A DNA stretch of 64,000 nucleotides from NCBI GenBank assembly GCA_040255675.1, contig JBDZVM010000013.1, positions 1 to 64,000 on the forward strand, written 5' to 3'. The first letter of the stretch is position 1; every line of letters starts with the position of its first letter. The notes under the pieces were generated by a model that was not told the origin of the DNA, made no database searches, and saw only the letters and a list, made by a program, of their open reading frames with translations. The position numbers and the translations under genes were made by a program. Shown piece after piece: positions 43,944 to 52,257 of the stretch. The stretch comes from JBDZVM01 sp040255675 (GTDB lineage Bacteria; Actinomycetota; Actinomycetes; Acidothermales; Acidothermaceae).

Positions 43944-44239
43944 GACGCGCCGGCCGGGATCGCCGAGGCGATCGAGGAGTCGGTGTCGGAGTACGCCGTC
44001 GCGGCCTGCGCCAGCATGTCAGAGAGCTTTGAGACCTCGGTCGAGATTTGTTTGCGCCCGTCGCGCCAGCCCGACACGAAATGGTGCAGCGCCGACTCGA
44101 CCACCGGCGACCCCAACGCGGGCGAGACGTCGTCGACAAGGTCGCGCGTGGCGTCGAGCTGGTCGCGAATCCTCGACACCGCGCCCGCGAGCTCGCGCAG
44201 CTCGTCAGGGCGGACGGCGAAGCTTCCGGCGTCCGGCAT
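43940..44239 (-). CDS. ESX-like (WXG100-related) secreted protein
   Basis: 99 residues. Two helices joined by a loop region around FVSGWRDGRKQI (W58) and a C-terminal YSDTD (83-87), which fits the YxxxD/E type VII secretion signal. Length matches WXG100/EspC-like proteins. No ESX secretion genes lie in this window, so the machinery must be elsewhere. ATG at 44239. Confidence 0.75.
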   Translation of the reverse strand: MPDAGSFAVRPDELRELAGAVSRIRDQLDATRDLVDDVSPALGSPVVESALHHFVSGWRDGRKQISTEVSKLSDMLAQAATAYSDTDSSIASAIPAGAS

Positions 44240-44351
44240 GTGCGTTTCCTCCCGTGATCGACATGAAAGATCACGGACGACGCTAGCCTGGCGCCGTCCC
44301 TTCGTGCGGACGTCGACCGCGCGGTCTGTGGATAACCATTCGCTCGGTAGG

Positions 44352-44374
44352 CTTGGGGATCGACGAATCCCAAG
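44352..44374 (+). other. 5'-UTR hairpin before ppdK
   Basis: CTTGGGGAT pairs with ATCCCAAG across a 6-base loop with one bulged G, 26 bases upstream of the ppdK GTG. It overlaps a possible -10 (TAGGCT, 44348-44353), so it may be only DNA-level symmetry. Confidence 0.3.
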
Positions 44375-44400
44375 TGCCATGCCTTACGAGGAGCGCTCAA

Positions 44401-47091
44401 GTGCCTAAGTACGTGTATGACTTCAGCGAGGGCAACCGAGACATGAAGGATCTTCTCGGTGGCAAAGGTGCGAACCTCGCCGAGATGACCAACCTCGGCT
44501 TGCCGGTGCCTCCCGGTTTCGTGATCACGACCGAGGCTTGCCGCGCCTATCTCGCCGAGGGGCAACCGCCTGCCGCGCTGGCGAGTGAGATCAGCCAGCA
44601 CCTGGCGAGTCTCGAGAAGACGATGGGCAAGAAGCTCGGCGACGCCGACGACCCGCTGCTGGTCAGCGTGCGGTCGGGCGCGAAGTTCTCGATGCCCGGC
44701 ATGATGGACACCGTCCTCAACATCGGCCTCAACGATTCCAGCGTGAACGGCCTGGCCAAGCAGGGCGGCAACGAGCGCTTCGCGTGGGATTCGTACCGCC
44801 GCCTGCTGAGCATGTTTGGCAAGACGGTGCTGGGCGTCGACGGCGACCTTTTCGAGCACGCGCTCGACGAAGCCAAGAAGGCGAAGGGCACGACGAACGA
44901 CCTCGACCTCGACGCCGTCGATTTCCAGGGCCTGGTCGAGACCTACAAGGGCATCATTCGCGAGCACGCGGGCCGTGAGTTTCCGCAGTCGCCGCGCGAG
45001 CAGCTCGACCTCGCTGTCAACGCGGTGTTCGATTCGTGGAACGGTGAGCGCGCGCGGCTTTACCGCCGTCAGGAGCGCATTCCAGCCGACCTCGGTACGG
45101 CGGTCAACATCGTCACGATGGTGTTCGGCAACATCGGCCTCGATTCCGGCACCGGTGTGGCGTTCACCCGCGACCCGGGCTCCGGCGACCAGGGCATTTA
45201 CGGCGACTACCTGCAAAACGCGCAAGGTGAAGACGTCGTCGCCGGTATTCGCAACACCGTGCACCTGAACGAGCTCGAAAACATCGACAAGCCGGCGTAT
45301 GACGAGTTGCTGCAAATCATGAATACGCTCGAAAAGCACTACAAGGATTTGTGCGACATCGAGTTCACCATCGAGCGCAACAAGCTCTGGATGCTGCAAA
45401 CCCGCGTCGGCAAGCGCACTGCCGCGGCGGCGTTTCGCATCGCCACCCAACTCGTCGACGAAGGCCTCATCGACGAGAACGAAGCTTTGCATCGAGTTAC
45501 CGGCGCTCAGCTTGCCCAGCTGATGTTCCCGCGCTTCGACGAGAAGGCCGCCGGCAAGAAAATCACCAAAGCGGTCAACGCTTCACCCGGCGCGGCGGTC
45601 GGCAAGGCGGTCTTCGATTCCGCGACTGCCGCCGAATACGCGGCTCGCGGCGAAAATGTCATCTTGGTGCGGCGCGAGACCAACCCCGACGACCTGCCCG
45701 GAATGATTGCCGCGCAAGGAATTCTGACCGCTCGTGGCGGCAAGACCTCGCACGCCGCCGTGGTGGCGCGTGGCATGGGCAAGACCTGCGTTTCCGGCGC
45801 CGACCAGCTCGACGTCGACGTCAAGAACCGCAAGTTCACCGGTCCGAACGGCGAAGTGGTGAACGAAGGCGACGTCATTTCGATCGACGGCACCAGCGGT
45901 GTCGTCTACCTCGGCGAAGTGCCGGTCGTGCCGAGCCCCGTCGTCGAATACTTCGAAGGCAACTTGAAGCCGGACGCCGACCCGCTGGTGGCGGCTGTGC
46001 ACCGCATCATCACCCACGCCGACGGCGCCCGCCGGTTGGGCGTCGAGGCGAACGCCGACACGCCCGAAGACTCACAGCGCGCGCGGCGTTTCGGTGCGGA
46101 GGGTATTGGTCTTTGCCGCACCGAGCACATGTTTCTCGGTGAGCGGCGCAAGAACGTCGAGCGGCTGATTCTCGCCCAGGGCGCGGGAGAACGCGAGGCC
46201 GCGCTGGCCGAGCTGCTTCCGCTGCAGCGGGGTGACTTCATCGGCATTTTCGACGCGATGGACGCCTTGCCCGTCACGGTGCGGTTGATCGACCCGCCGC
46301 TGCACGAGTTCCTGCCCGATATCACCGAGCTGTCCGTCAAGATCGCGGTTGCCGAGGCCAAGGGCGAGACGGTGTCCGAGAAGGACCGGCAGTTGCTCGA
46401 CGCCGTCCGCCGGTTGCACGAGCAGAACCCGATGCTCGGCCTGCGCGGCGTGCGCCTCGGCCTGGTGATCCCCGGTCTGTTCGCACTGCAGGTGCGCGCG
46501 ATCGCCGAAGCCGCCGCGCACCTGAAGAAGCAGGGCAAGAACCCGATGCCCGAAATCATGGTGCCGCTCGTCGGGGCGATTCAGGAGCTCGAGGTCGTTA
46601 AGGAAGAAGCCGAGGCGATCTTGAAGCAGGTCGCCGAAGAGACCGGCGTCGAGGTGCACACCCTGATCGGCACGATGATCGAGGTGCCGCGCGCCGCGTT
46701 GACCGCTGGTCAGATCGCCGAGGCGGCGGAGTTCTTCAGCTTCGGCACCAACGACCTCACGCAAATGGGTTGGGGTTTTAGCCGCGACGACGTCGAAGGC
46801 GCGTTCTTCAGCCGCTACATGGACCTCGGCATCTTCGGTGTGTCGCCGTTCGAGACGCTCGACCGCGACGGCGTCGGCCGGCTGGTGCGGATCGCCGTCG
46901 AGGAAGGTCGCAAGACCCGTCCCGACCTGAAGATTGGTATCTGTGGCGAGCACGGCGGCGACCCCGACTCCGTGCACTTCTGCCACGAGGCCGGCCTCGA
47001 CTACGTCTCGTGCTCGCCGTTCCGCATTCCGGTCGCCCGTCTCGAGGCCGGCCGCGCCGCCATCGAAACGGCAGGTTCCGACACCCGCTGA
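44401..47091 (+). CDS. ppdK: pyruvate, phosphate dikinase
   Basis: 896 residues. ATP-grasp N-terminal domain (LLGGKGANLAEMTNLGLPVPPGFVITTEACRAYL in parts), the central phospho-histidine domain GGKTSHAAVVARG (catalytic H451) and the C-terminal PEP-binding TIM barrel with ICGEHGGDPDS (C848). It reversibly interconverts pyruvate, ATP and phosphate with PEP, AMP and diphosphate. Full length. GTG start after GAGGAGCGCTCAA. Confidence 0.97.
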   Translation: MPKYVYDFSEGNRDMKDLLGGKGANLAEMTNLGLPVPPGFVITTEACRAYLAEGQPPAALASEISQHLASLEKTMGKKLGDADDPLLVSVRSGAKFSMPGMMDTVLNIGLNDSSVNGLAKQGGNERFAWDSYRRLLSMFGKTVLGVDGDLFEHALDEAKKAKGTTNDLDLDAVDFQGLVETYKGIIREHAGREFPQSPREQLDLAVNAVFDSWNGERARLYRRQERIPADLGTAVNIVTMVFGNIGLDSGTGVAFTRDPGSGDQGIYGDYLQNAQGEDVVAGIRNTVHLNELENIDKPAYDELLQIMNTLEKHYKDLCDIEFTIERNKLWMLQTRVGKRTAAAAFRIATQLVDEGLIDENEALHRVTGAQLAQLMFPRFDEKAAGKKITKAVNASPGAAVGKAVFDSATAAEYAARGENVILVRRETNPDDLPGMIAAQGILTARGGKTSHAAVVARGMGKTCVSGADQLDVDVKNRKFTGPNGEVVNEGDVISIDGTSGVVYLGEVPVVPSPVVEYFEGNLKPDADPLVAAVHRIITHADGARRLGVEANADTPEDSQRARRFGAEGIGLCRTEHMFLGERRKNVERLILAQGAGEREAALAELLPLQRGDFIGIFDAMDALPVTVRLIDPPLHEFLPDITELSVKIAVAEAKGETVSEKDRQLLDAVRRLHEQNPMLGLRGVRLGLVIPGLFALQVRAIAEAAAHLKKQGKNPMPEIMVPLVGAIQELEVVKEEAEAILKQVAEETGVEVHTLIGTMIEVPRAALTAGQIAEAAEFFSFGTNDLTQMGWGFSRDDVEGAFFSRYMDLGIFGVSPFETLDRDGVGRLVRIAVEEGRKTRPDLKIGICGEHGGDPDSVHFCHEAGLDYVSCSPFRIPVARLEAGRAAIETAGSDTR

Positions 47092-47122
47092 CGCACATCC
47101 GCGTCGATCACGTTCGGGCAGG

Positions 47123-47168
47123 AAACTCGGCCTTTATGACATCGGTGACTGTCATAAAGGCCGAGTTT
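47123..47168. terminator. long perfect inverted repeat after ppdK
   Basis: AAACTCGGCCTTTATGACA (47123-47141), 8-base loop, and its exact complement (47150-47168). The 19-bp stem with AAA/TTT edges could terminate ppdK transcription, but it has an unusual internal A/T-rich section and could equally be a mobile or protein-bound repeat. Confidence 0.6.
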
Positions 47169-47239
47169 GCTTCGCCAAGGCTCGGTGCTTCGCACGGGCG
47201 AAGTGGTCGTGTGGTGAGCTAAGCCACATTCGCCGGCTG

Positions 47240-47297
47240 GGCTCGTCATCCGGGCCTCGTCGTGCGGGGCTCGTCATCCGGGCCTCGTCATCCGGGC
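47240..47297. repeat. three direct copies of CTCGTCATCCGGGC
   Basis: Copies at 47242-47255, 47270-47283 and 47284-47297, just upstream of dgt. Two of them share a longer GGGCTCGTCATCCGGGCC context. Confidence 0.85.
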
Positions 47298-47314
47298 ACG
47301 GTAGCGTCGGAAGC

Positions 47315-48565
47315 GTGACCGAACCCGTAGCGCGCTATGACGACAGCGCCCGTGAGCGATGGGTCGACGAGCCGGCCAAACGCCCGGGGCGTACGGCTTT
47401 CGAGCGCGACCGCGCGAGGGTGTTGCATAGCGCCGCGCTGCGGCGTCTCGGCGCCAAGACACAGGTCGTCGGGCCGGCCGATGTCGACAGTGACTTTCCT
47501 CGCACTCGTCTTACTCATTCGCTCGAGTGCGCCCAAGTCGGGCGAGAACTCGGCGCCGCGCTCGGTTGCGATCCCAACCTGGTCGAGACTGCGTGTCTGG
47601 CGCACGACTTGGGGCATCCGCCGTTCGGTCACAACGGCGAGACGGCGCTCGCCATCGCGGCGGAGAGCATCGGCGGCTTCGAGGGCAATGCGCAGTCGTT
47701 TCGACTGTTGACCAGGCTCGAAGCGAAGACCGTGCGCGCAGACGGTCGCGGCGCGGGGCTGAACCTCACGCGGGCGAGTCTCGACGCCGCGACGAAATAT
47801 CCATGGCCTCGCCGCGAGGGGTATTCGAAGTTCGGTGTCTACGCCGACGATCTCGACGTGTTCACCTGGATGCGTTCGGGCGCGCCGAACGACGCCCGAG
47901 AAAACCGGCGCTGCCTCGAAGCGCAAGTGATGGACTGGGCCGACGACATCGCCTACTCGGTGCATGACTTGGAGGACGGTGTCGAAGCCGGCTACATCAA
48001 GCTCGTCGAGTTGGCCGACCCCTCCGCCTGGCGTGATGTCGTCGACGTGGCCGCGCGGTTGTACCTCCCGGATGTCGATCGCGGTGACGTCGAAGAAGCG
48101 GTCGATCGGCTGATCACCTTGCCGTACTGGCCGGCCTCGCATGACGGCAATCTCGCGTCGCTCGCCGCGTTGAAGAATTTCACAAGCCAGCTGATCGGCC
48201 GGTTTTGTCAGGCGGCGGAGGCGGCCACGCGCGAAGCGTACGGGCGCGGCCCGTTGATCCGTTACGACGTCGATTTGGTGGTGCCGTCGTTCGCGAGAGT
48301 CGAATGCGGTTTGCTGAAGGCGGTCACCGCGCACTATGTGATGAATCGCGAAGGCGTTACCGCTATTCGCGCTCATCAGCGCGAGGTGTTGCTTGAACTC
48401 GTCGACGATTTGGTGAGGCGCGGTGGCGAGGCGTTGCAGCCGGTGTTCGCCGCGATGTGGAGCAACGCGGACGACGACAACGCGCGCCGTCGCGTGGTGA
48501 TCGACCAAGTCGCGTCGCTGACCGATACGTCGGCGTTGAGGTGGCATCGACGAAATAGCACGTAA
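47315..48565 (+). CDS. dgt: deoxyguanosinetriphosphate triphosphohydrolase-like protein
   Basis: 416 residues. HD-domain dNTPase: RVLHSAALRRLGAKTQV, THSLECAQVGRELG (H68), and CLAHDLGHPPFGHNGE (H97-D98) are the metal-binding residues. It hydrolyses dNTPs to deoxynucleosides and triphosphate. Its position before dnaG in actinobacteria is conserved. GTG at 47315. Confidence 0.94.
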   Translation: MTEPVARYDDSARERWVDEPAKRPGRTAFERDRARVLHSAALRRLGAKTQVVGPADVDSDFPRTRLTHSLECAQVGRELGAALGCDPNLVETACLAHDLGHPPFGHNGETALAIAAESIGGFEGNAQSFRLLTRLEAKTVRADGRGAGLNLTRASLDAATKYPWPRREGYSKFGVYADDLDVFTWMRSGAPNDARENRRCLEAQVMDWADDIAYSVHDLEDGVEAGYIKLVELADPSAWRDVVDVAARLYLPDVDRGDVEEAVDRLITLPYWPASHDGNLASLAALKNFTSQLIGRFCQAAEAATREAYGRGPLIRYDVDLVVPSFARVECGLLKAVTAHYVMNREGVTAIRAHQREVLLELVDDLVRRGGEALQPVFAAMWSNADDDNARRRVVIDQVASLTDTSALRWHRRNST

Positions 48566-48607
48566 CGCAGTGCAACCAAAACCTCATACAAGCGGAAGGT
48601 GGCGTGC

Positions 48608-49840
48608 ATGAGCGACAACCAGGTTTTCGTCGTAGTCGGAGCAAGTTTGGCCGGCGCGAAAGCGGCCGAAGCGATGCGCGAAGGCGCCTTCGAGGGCCGG
48701 ATCGTTCTGGCAGGCGACGACGCGAGCCGGCCTTACGAGCGGCCTCCGCTGTCAAAGGGCTACCTCCTCGGCAAAGACGCCGCCGAGAAGGCTTACGTGC
48801 ACGAAGAAAAGTTCTACGTCGACCACGACATCGACCTTCGGCTCGGCGTTCGCGCCACAAGCATCGACCGAGAAGCTCGCGAGGTGCGGTTCGACTCCGG
48901 CGAACGTCTGCGTTTCGACAAGTTGCTCTTGACGACCGGCTCGTCGGTCGTGCGGCTGAAAATTCCCGGCGGCGAACTCGGCGGCGTGCATTATTTGCGC
49001 ACACTCGGCGACAGCACGGCGCTGAAGCAAGCGTTGGCCGCCGGTGGCCAGGTCGTCATCGTCGGCGCCGGCTGGATAGGTCTGGAAGTTGCCTCGGCCG
49101 CACGGCATTACGGTAACAGCGTCGTGGTGATCGAGCCTCAGCAGACGCCGCTTTTTGCCGTCCTTGGGCCCGAATTAGGCGAGTTCTACGCCCAGGTGCA
49201 CCGCGACCACGGCGTCGATGTGCGGCTCGGCGTCGGCGTCACCGAATTCAAAGGCGCGAATGGTGTCGTGAAGAGCGTCGTCGCGAGCGACGGCAGCGAG
49301 ATACCGGCCGACATCGTTGTGGTTGGCGTCGGCATCAGGCCGAACGTCGAGCTCGCGGCCGCGGCGGGTTTACTCGTCGACGACGGCATCGTGGTCGACG
49401 AGTACCTGCGGTCTACCGATCCCGACATTTTCGCCGCCGGAGATGTGGCGAACGCTCGTAATCCCTGGTTGGGCAAGCACATTCGTGTGCAGCACTGGGC
49501 CAACGCACAAGACCAGGGGGCGGCGGCGGGGCGTTCGATGCTCGGTGTCGACGAGCCCTACGTTAAGGTGCCGTATTTCTTTTCCGACCAATACGACGTC
49601 GGAATGGAGTACTCCGGGTTACACAGCCCTGGCGCGTACGACACGGTCATTTACCGGGGCGATCCGGCAACGCGAGAGTTCTGCGTGTTTTGGTTGTCAG
49701 AACAGCGAGTTATCGCCGGCATGAACGTGAACGTCTGGGATGTGCACTCCGACATCCGGGCGCTGATCAAGTCGGGTCAACCAGTCGACAGCTTGCGCTT
49801 ATCCGATGCAGGGGTCGCAATTTCCGAGCTCACGTCATGA
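48608..49840 (+). CDS. FAD-dependent ferredoxin reductase
   Basis: 410 residues. N-terminal FAD motif VVVGASLAGAKAAEAMRE, NAD motif VIVGAGWIGLEVASAARHYG, the second FAD segment PDIFAAGDVAN and a C-terminal Reductase_C domain. This is the class that feeds electrons to ferredoxins, as for cytochrome P450 and ring-hydroxylating oxygenases; no partner is in the window. ATG at 48608 after GGAAGG. Confidence 0.93.
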   Translation: MSDNQVFVVVGASLAGAKAAEAMREGAFEGRIVLAGDDASRPYERPPLSKGYLLGKDAAEKAYVHEEKFYVDHDIDLRLGVRATSIDREAREVRFDSGERLRFDKLLLTTGSSVVRLKIPGGELGGVHYLRTLGDSTALKQALAAGGQVVIVGAGWIGLEVASAARHYGNSVVVIEPQQTPLFAVLGPELGEFYAQVHRDHGVDVRLGVGVTEFKGANGVVKSVVASDGSEIPADIVVVGVGIRPNVELAAAAGLLVDDGIVVDEYLRSTDPDIFAAGDVANARNPWLGKHIRVQHWANAQDQGAAAGRSMLGVDEPYVKVPYFFSDQYDVGMEYSGLHSPGAYDTVIYRGDPATREFCVFWLSEQRVIAGMNVNVWDVHSDIRALIKSGQPVDSLRLSDAGVAISELTS

Positions 49841-50313
49841 GCTCAAGTGTTCGTATCGAGCTGTGCGAGCCGAAGCGCTTGCACAGCCTGCGGCTGAGAG
49901 TGTTGCGTCCGGGGCAACCGCTGAGCAGCGTCGATCACGAGCACGACCACTGGCCGCGAACGGTGCACGTAGGGGCGTTCGACGCCGAGGGCGAAACCCT
50001 TGCCTGCGCGACGTTTTATCCGGAGGAGACTCCCGACGGTCGTGACGGTTGGCGGCTTCGGGCGATGGCGACCGCGCCGGAAGTGCGGGGCCAAGGCTAC
50101 GGCTCGCGAACGTTGCGTTTCGGTCTCGAGGTCGTGCGTTTACGTGGTGCCAGCCTCGTGTGGTGCAACGCGCGGTCAAATGCCGTGTGGTTCTACGAAC
50201 ACCTGGGTTTCACCGTGGTGAGCGATGAATTCGTGATCGACCCGATCGGGCCGCACTTCTTGATGGAGTACGAGACCGACCGTCGTAGGAATAAGGTGCT
50301 GGCGCACGGGTAA
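49837..50313 (+). CDS. GNAT family acetyltransferase
   Basis: 158 residues. Typical GNAT pattern: RLRVLRPGQP, FYPEE, AMATAPEVRGQGYGSRTL (acetyl-CoA loop RGQGYG) and VWFYEHLGFTVVSDEF. Similar to ElaA-like proteins of unknown substrate. ATG overlaps the upstream TGA (ATGA). Confidence 0.9.
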   Translation: MSSSVRIELCEPKRLHSLRLRVLRPGQPLSSVDHEHDHWPRTVHVGAFDAEGETLACATFYPEETPDGRDGWRLRAMATAPEVRGQGYGSRTLRFGLEVVRLRGASLVWCNARSNAVWFYEHLGFTVVSDEFVIDPIGPHFLMEYETDRRRNKVLAHG

Positions 50314-50337
50314 GGTACGGCTCAGGATGTTCCGTGA

Positions 50338-51348
50338 GTGAAATGGATACCGACCGTGCCCGTTCTCGAACGCGAGAAGGAATACGATCTTGCCGATCGG
50401 ATGCATGTTGTTCACTTTTACGGCACCGATGCGGAACTGACGTCACAGCTCGGGGGCTATTTCGCGGGCACGTTGCGGTCAGGGCGCGCTGCCATCGTGG
50501 TAGCGACACCCGCTCACCGAGCGACTATCAGGACAGAGATCGCCCGCTTGGGCGTCGACATTTCGACGGCTGAGGAGCAGGGGAGGTATCTGGCCCTCGA
50601 CGCCGAAGATCTCATGAGTCGCTTTCTGGTAGGCAATAGGCTTGATCCATCGATGTTTCGCGCCACCGTCGGCGAACTGATCGAGCACAGCGGGCGCGGC
50701 GGGCGTCACGTCGAGGTTTTTGGCGAGATGGTTAGCCTGCTGTGTGACGACGGGCAGCTCAACGCGGCCCTCGAACTTGAATCACTTTGGAATGAGCTCG
50801 GCGAGGAATTGTCGTTCTCGCTCGTGTGCTCGTATCCATCCGCGTCAGTCGTTGGTGAAGACCGGCGCGCGTTCTTCGAAGAAATCTGTCAGCTGCATTC
50901 AGATGTGGTCGGCGAGGGGAGCCAACATGAACTACCAACAATGCATCGGGCCTCGCATAGGGCGGTCGTCGAATTCGCGGCCGACGCTAAGTCGCCGCGG
51001 GCAGCTCGGCATTTCGTCGTCCAAACCCTAGGCGAGTGGGGTCACGGTGAATTGGTGCACGATGCCGCGCTCGTCGCGACGGAACTCTGCACGAACGCCG
51101 TCTTGCACGCTCGCTCGGCATTCTCTGTTGCTCTGACGTGTCTTGAGTTGTCTGGGTCCGTGTCTTTGCGTATCGAGGTTCGCGATCACACACCGCTAGC
51201 TCCTCGAAGTCAGGGCGCACCTTTCGAAGTAGCACCTGACCATGGGCTCGGTGTGGTCTCTGCCCTTGCTGACGAATGGGCTATCGAACCGCTACCCGAC
51301 GGAAAGCTCACATGGGCAAAGATTCGAGGCGGAGCGAGCGATGACTAG
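50338..51348 (+). CDS. MEDS-domain sensor with HATPase domain
   Basis: 336 residues. The N-terminal half (about 20-170: HVVHFYGTDAELTSQLGGYF, AIVVATPAHRATIRTEIARLG, YLALDAEDLMSRFLV, FGEMVSLLCDDGQLNAALELESLWNEL) is a MEDS (methanogen/methylotroph, DcmR sensory) domain. The C-terminal third is a HATPase_c domain of the RsbW/anti-sigma type: DAALVATELCTNAVLHA (N box), DHTPLAPRSQ and DHGLGVVSALAD (G box). It may be a serine kinase/anti-sigma factor. It overlaps the next MEDS gene by 8 bases. Confidence 0.88.
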   Translation: MKWIPTVPVLEREKEYDLADRMHVVHFYGTDAELTSQLGGYFAGTLRSGRAAIVVATPAHRATIRTEIARLGVDISTAEEQGRYLALDAEDLMSRFLVGNRLDPSMFRATVGELIEHSGRGGRHVEVFGEMVSLLCDDGQLNAALELESLWNELGEELSFSLVCSYPSASVVGEDRRAFFEEICQLHSDVVGEGSQHELPTMHRASHRAVVEFAADAKSPRAARHFVVQTLGEWGHGELVHDAALVATELCTNAVLHARSAFSVALTCLELSGSVSLRIEVRDHTPLAPRSQGAPFEVAPDHGLGVVSALADEWAIEPLPDGKLTWAKIRGGASDD

Positions 51349-52141
51349 CGACAAGAGTGCGCTCGACCTCCGGCCCGGCGATCATGTGTTCTTGGCCCTC
51401 GACCAGCCACGAGACTACGTTGACCTCGCCGAGGCGATCTTTCAAGGCGGCCGGCAGTGGAATCAGAAATGCGTGCTCTTTGGCCCCGACGACAGTGCCG
51501 AGCGCGCGCGGCTGCGTGCGGCTGCCGTCTTCGACACTGACCCTCGGGTCGCTTTTCTGGGCGGCGCTTTCGACTCCACGCGGATGTTCGCCATGTTCCG
51601 AGAGCAGTCGATGCTGGCCCGCTCGCAGGGTTACGACGGCCTCCGGGTAGTCGCCGACATGGATTGGCTGCTACCCGCGGCGCTTACCACTGCGCAACTC
51701 ATCGCCTTCGAGCTCATGCTCGATCGCGTGGTGAGGGAAGTTGGTGCGACGGTCGTCTGCGCGTACCGTCGCGACTCGTTCGACACACTCGCGGTGTCGG
51801 GTAACGCATCCGTGCACCCGACCCGGTTCGGTCTATTGGCCGACCCCGAGTTCGTTCTTTTGGCCGACGCGCCCGGCACCTGGCGCTTGTCGGGTGAGCT
51901 CGATCTCGCGTCCCGGCCAACCTTCGACGTCGTGATTGCCGCGGCCGCGTCGGTCGGCGACTGCTCGATCGACATGGCCGAGCTTTCTTTCATCGATGTG
52001 GCGAGCATGAGGGTGCTTGCCGAGACTGCACGTCGTCTCCGGATATCGTTGCGGATTTTGGGTGCTTCGTCGACCGTGCGCCGCTGCTGGAGCTTGTGCG
52101 GATTCGATCGCCTGGCCCCGACTGTGTCCTTGGTGGCGTGA
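51341..52141 (+). CDS. MEDS-domain sensor with STAS domain
   Basis: 266 residues. N-terminal MEDS domain (about 10-165: GDHVFLALDQPRDYVDLAEAIFQGG, VVADMDWLLPAALTTAQL, VVCAYRRDSFD) and a C-terminal STAS domain (about 180-266: WRLSGELDLASRPTFDVVI, CSIDMAELSFIDVASMRVLAETARRL), the anti-anti-sigma fold. In SpoIIAA the phosphorylated Ser sits in the DMAELSFIDVA-type loop; here Asp-Val-Ala-Ser in FIDVASM offers the Ser. ATG at 51341 lies within the previous gene. Confidence 0.88.
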   Translation: MTSDKSALDLRPGDHVFLALDQPRDYVDLAEAIFQGGRQWNQKCVLFGPDDSAERARLRAAAVFDTDPRVAFLGGAFDSTRMFAMFREQSMLARSQGYDGLRVVADMDWLLPAALTTAQLIAFELMLDRVVREVGATVVCAYRRDSFDTLAVSGNASVHPTRFGLLADPEFVLLADAPGTWRLSGELDLASRPTFDVVIAAAASVGDCSIDMAELSFIDVASMRVLAETARRLRISLRILGASSTVRRCWSLCGFDRLAPTVSLVA

Positions 52142-52174
52142 CCCGCGACGCCGCTGTAGAAGCCGGTGGATGTC

Positions 52175-52257
52175 GTGACGATCGCGGGGTTGGCCGGTGC
52201 GTTCCTCGCCGCCTCAGCGGCCGCGGCCGGTGATCGGTCCAACCCCGCGATCTTCAC
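52175..52257. terminator. bidirectional terminator-like inverted repeat
   Basis: GATCGCGGGGTTGG (52180-52193) pairs perfectly with CCAACCCCGCGATC (52239-52252); outer bases extend the stem to 19 with one mismatch. It lies between converging genes (MEDS-STAS and GH18-like), so it is likely a shared transcription terminator. Confidence 0.65.

Noticed and set aside
43903..45492. 529-codon open frame antisense to ppdK and through the ESX-like gene
   Set aside because: It mirrors ppdK codon structure and crosses a real gene on the same strand in another frame. No domain features.
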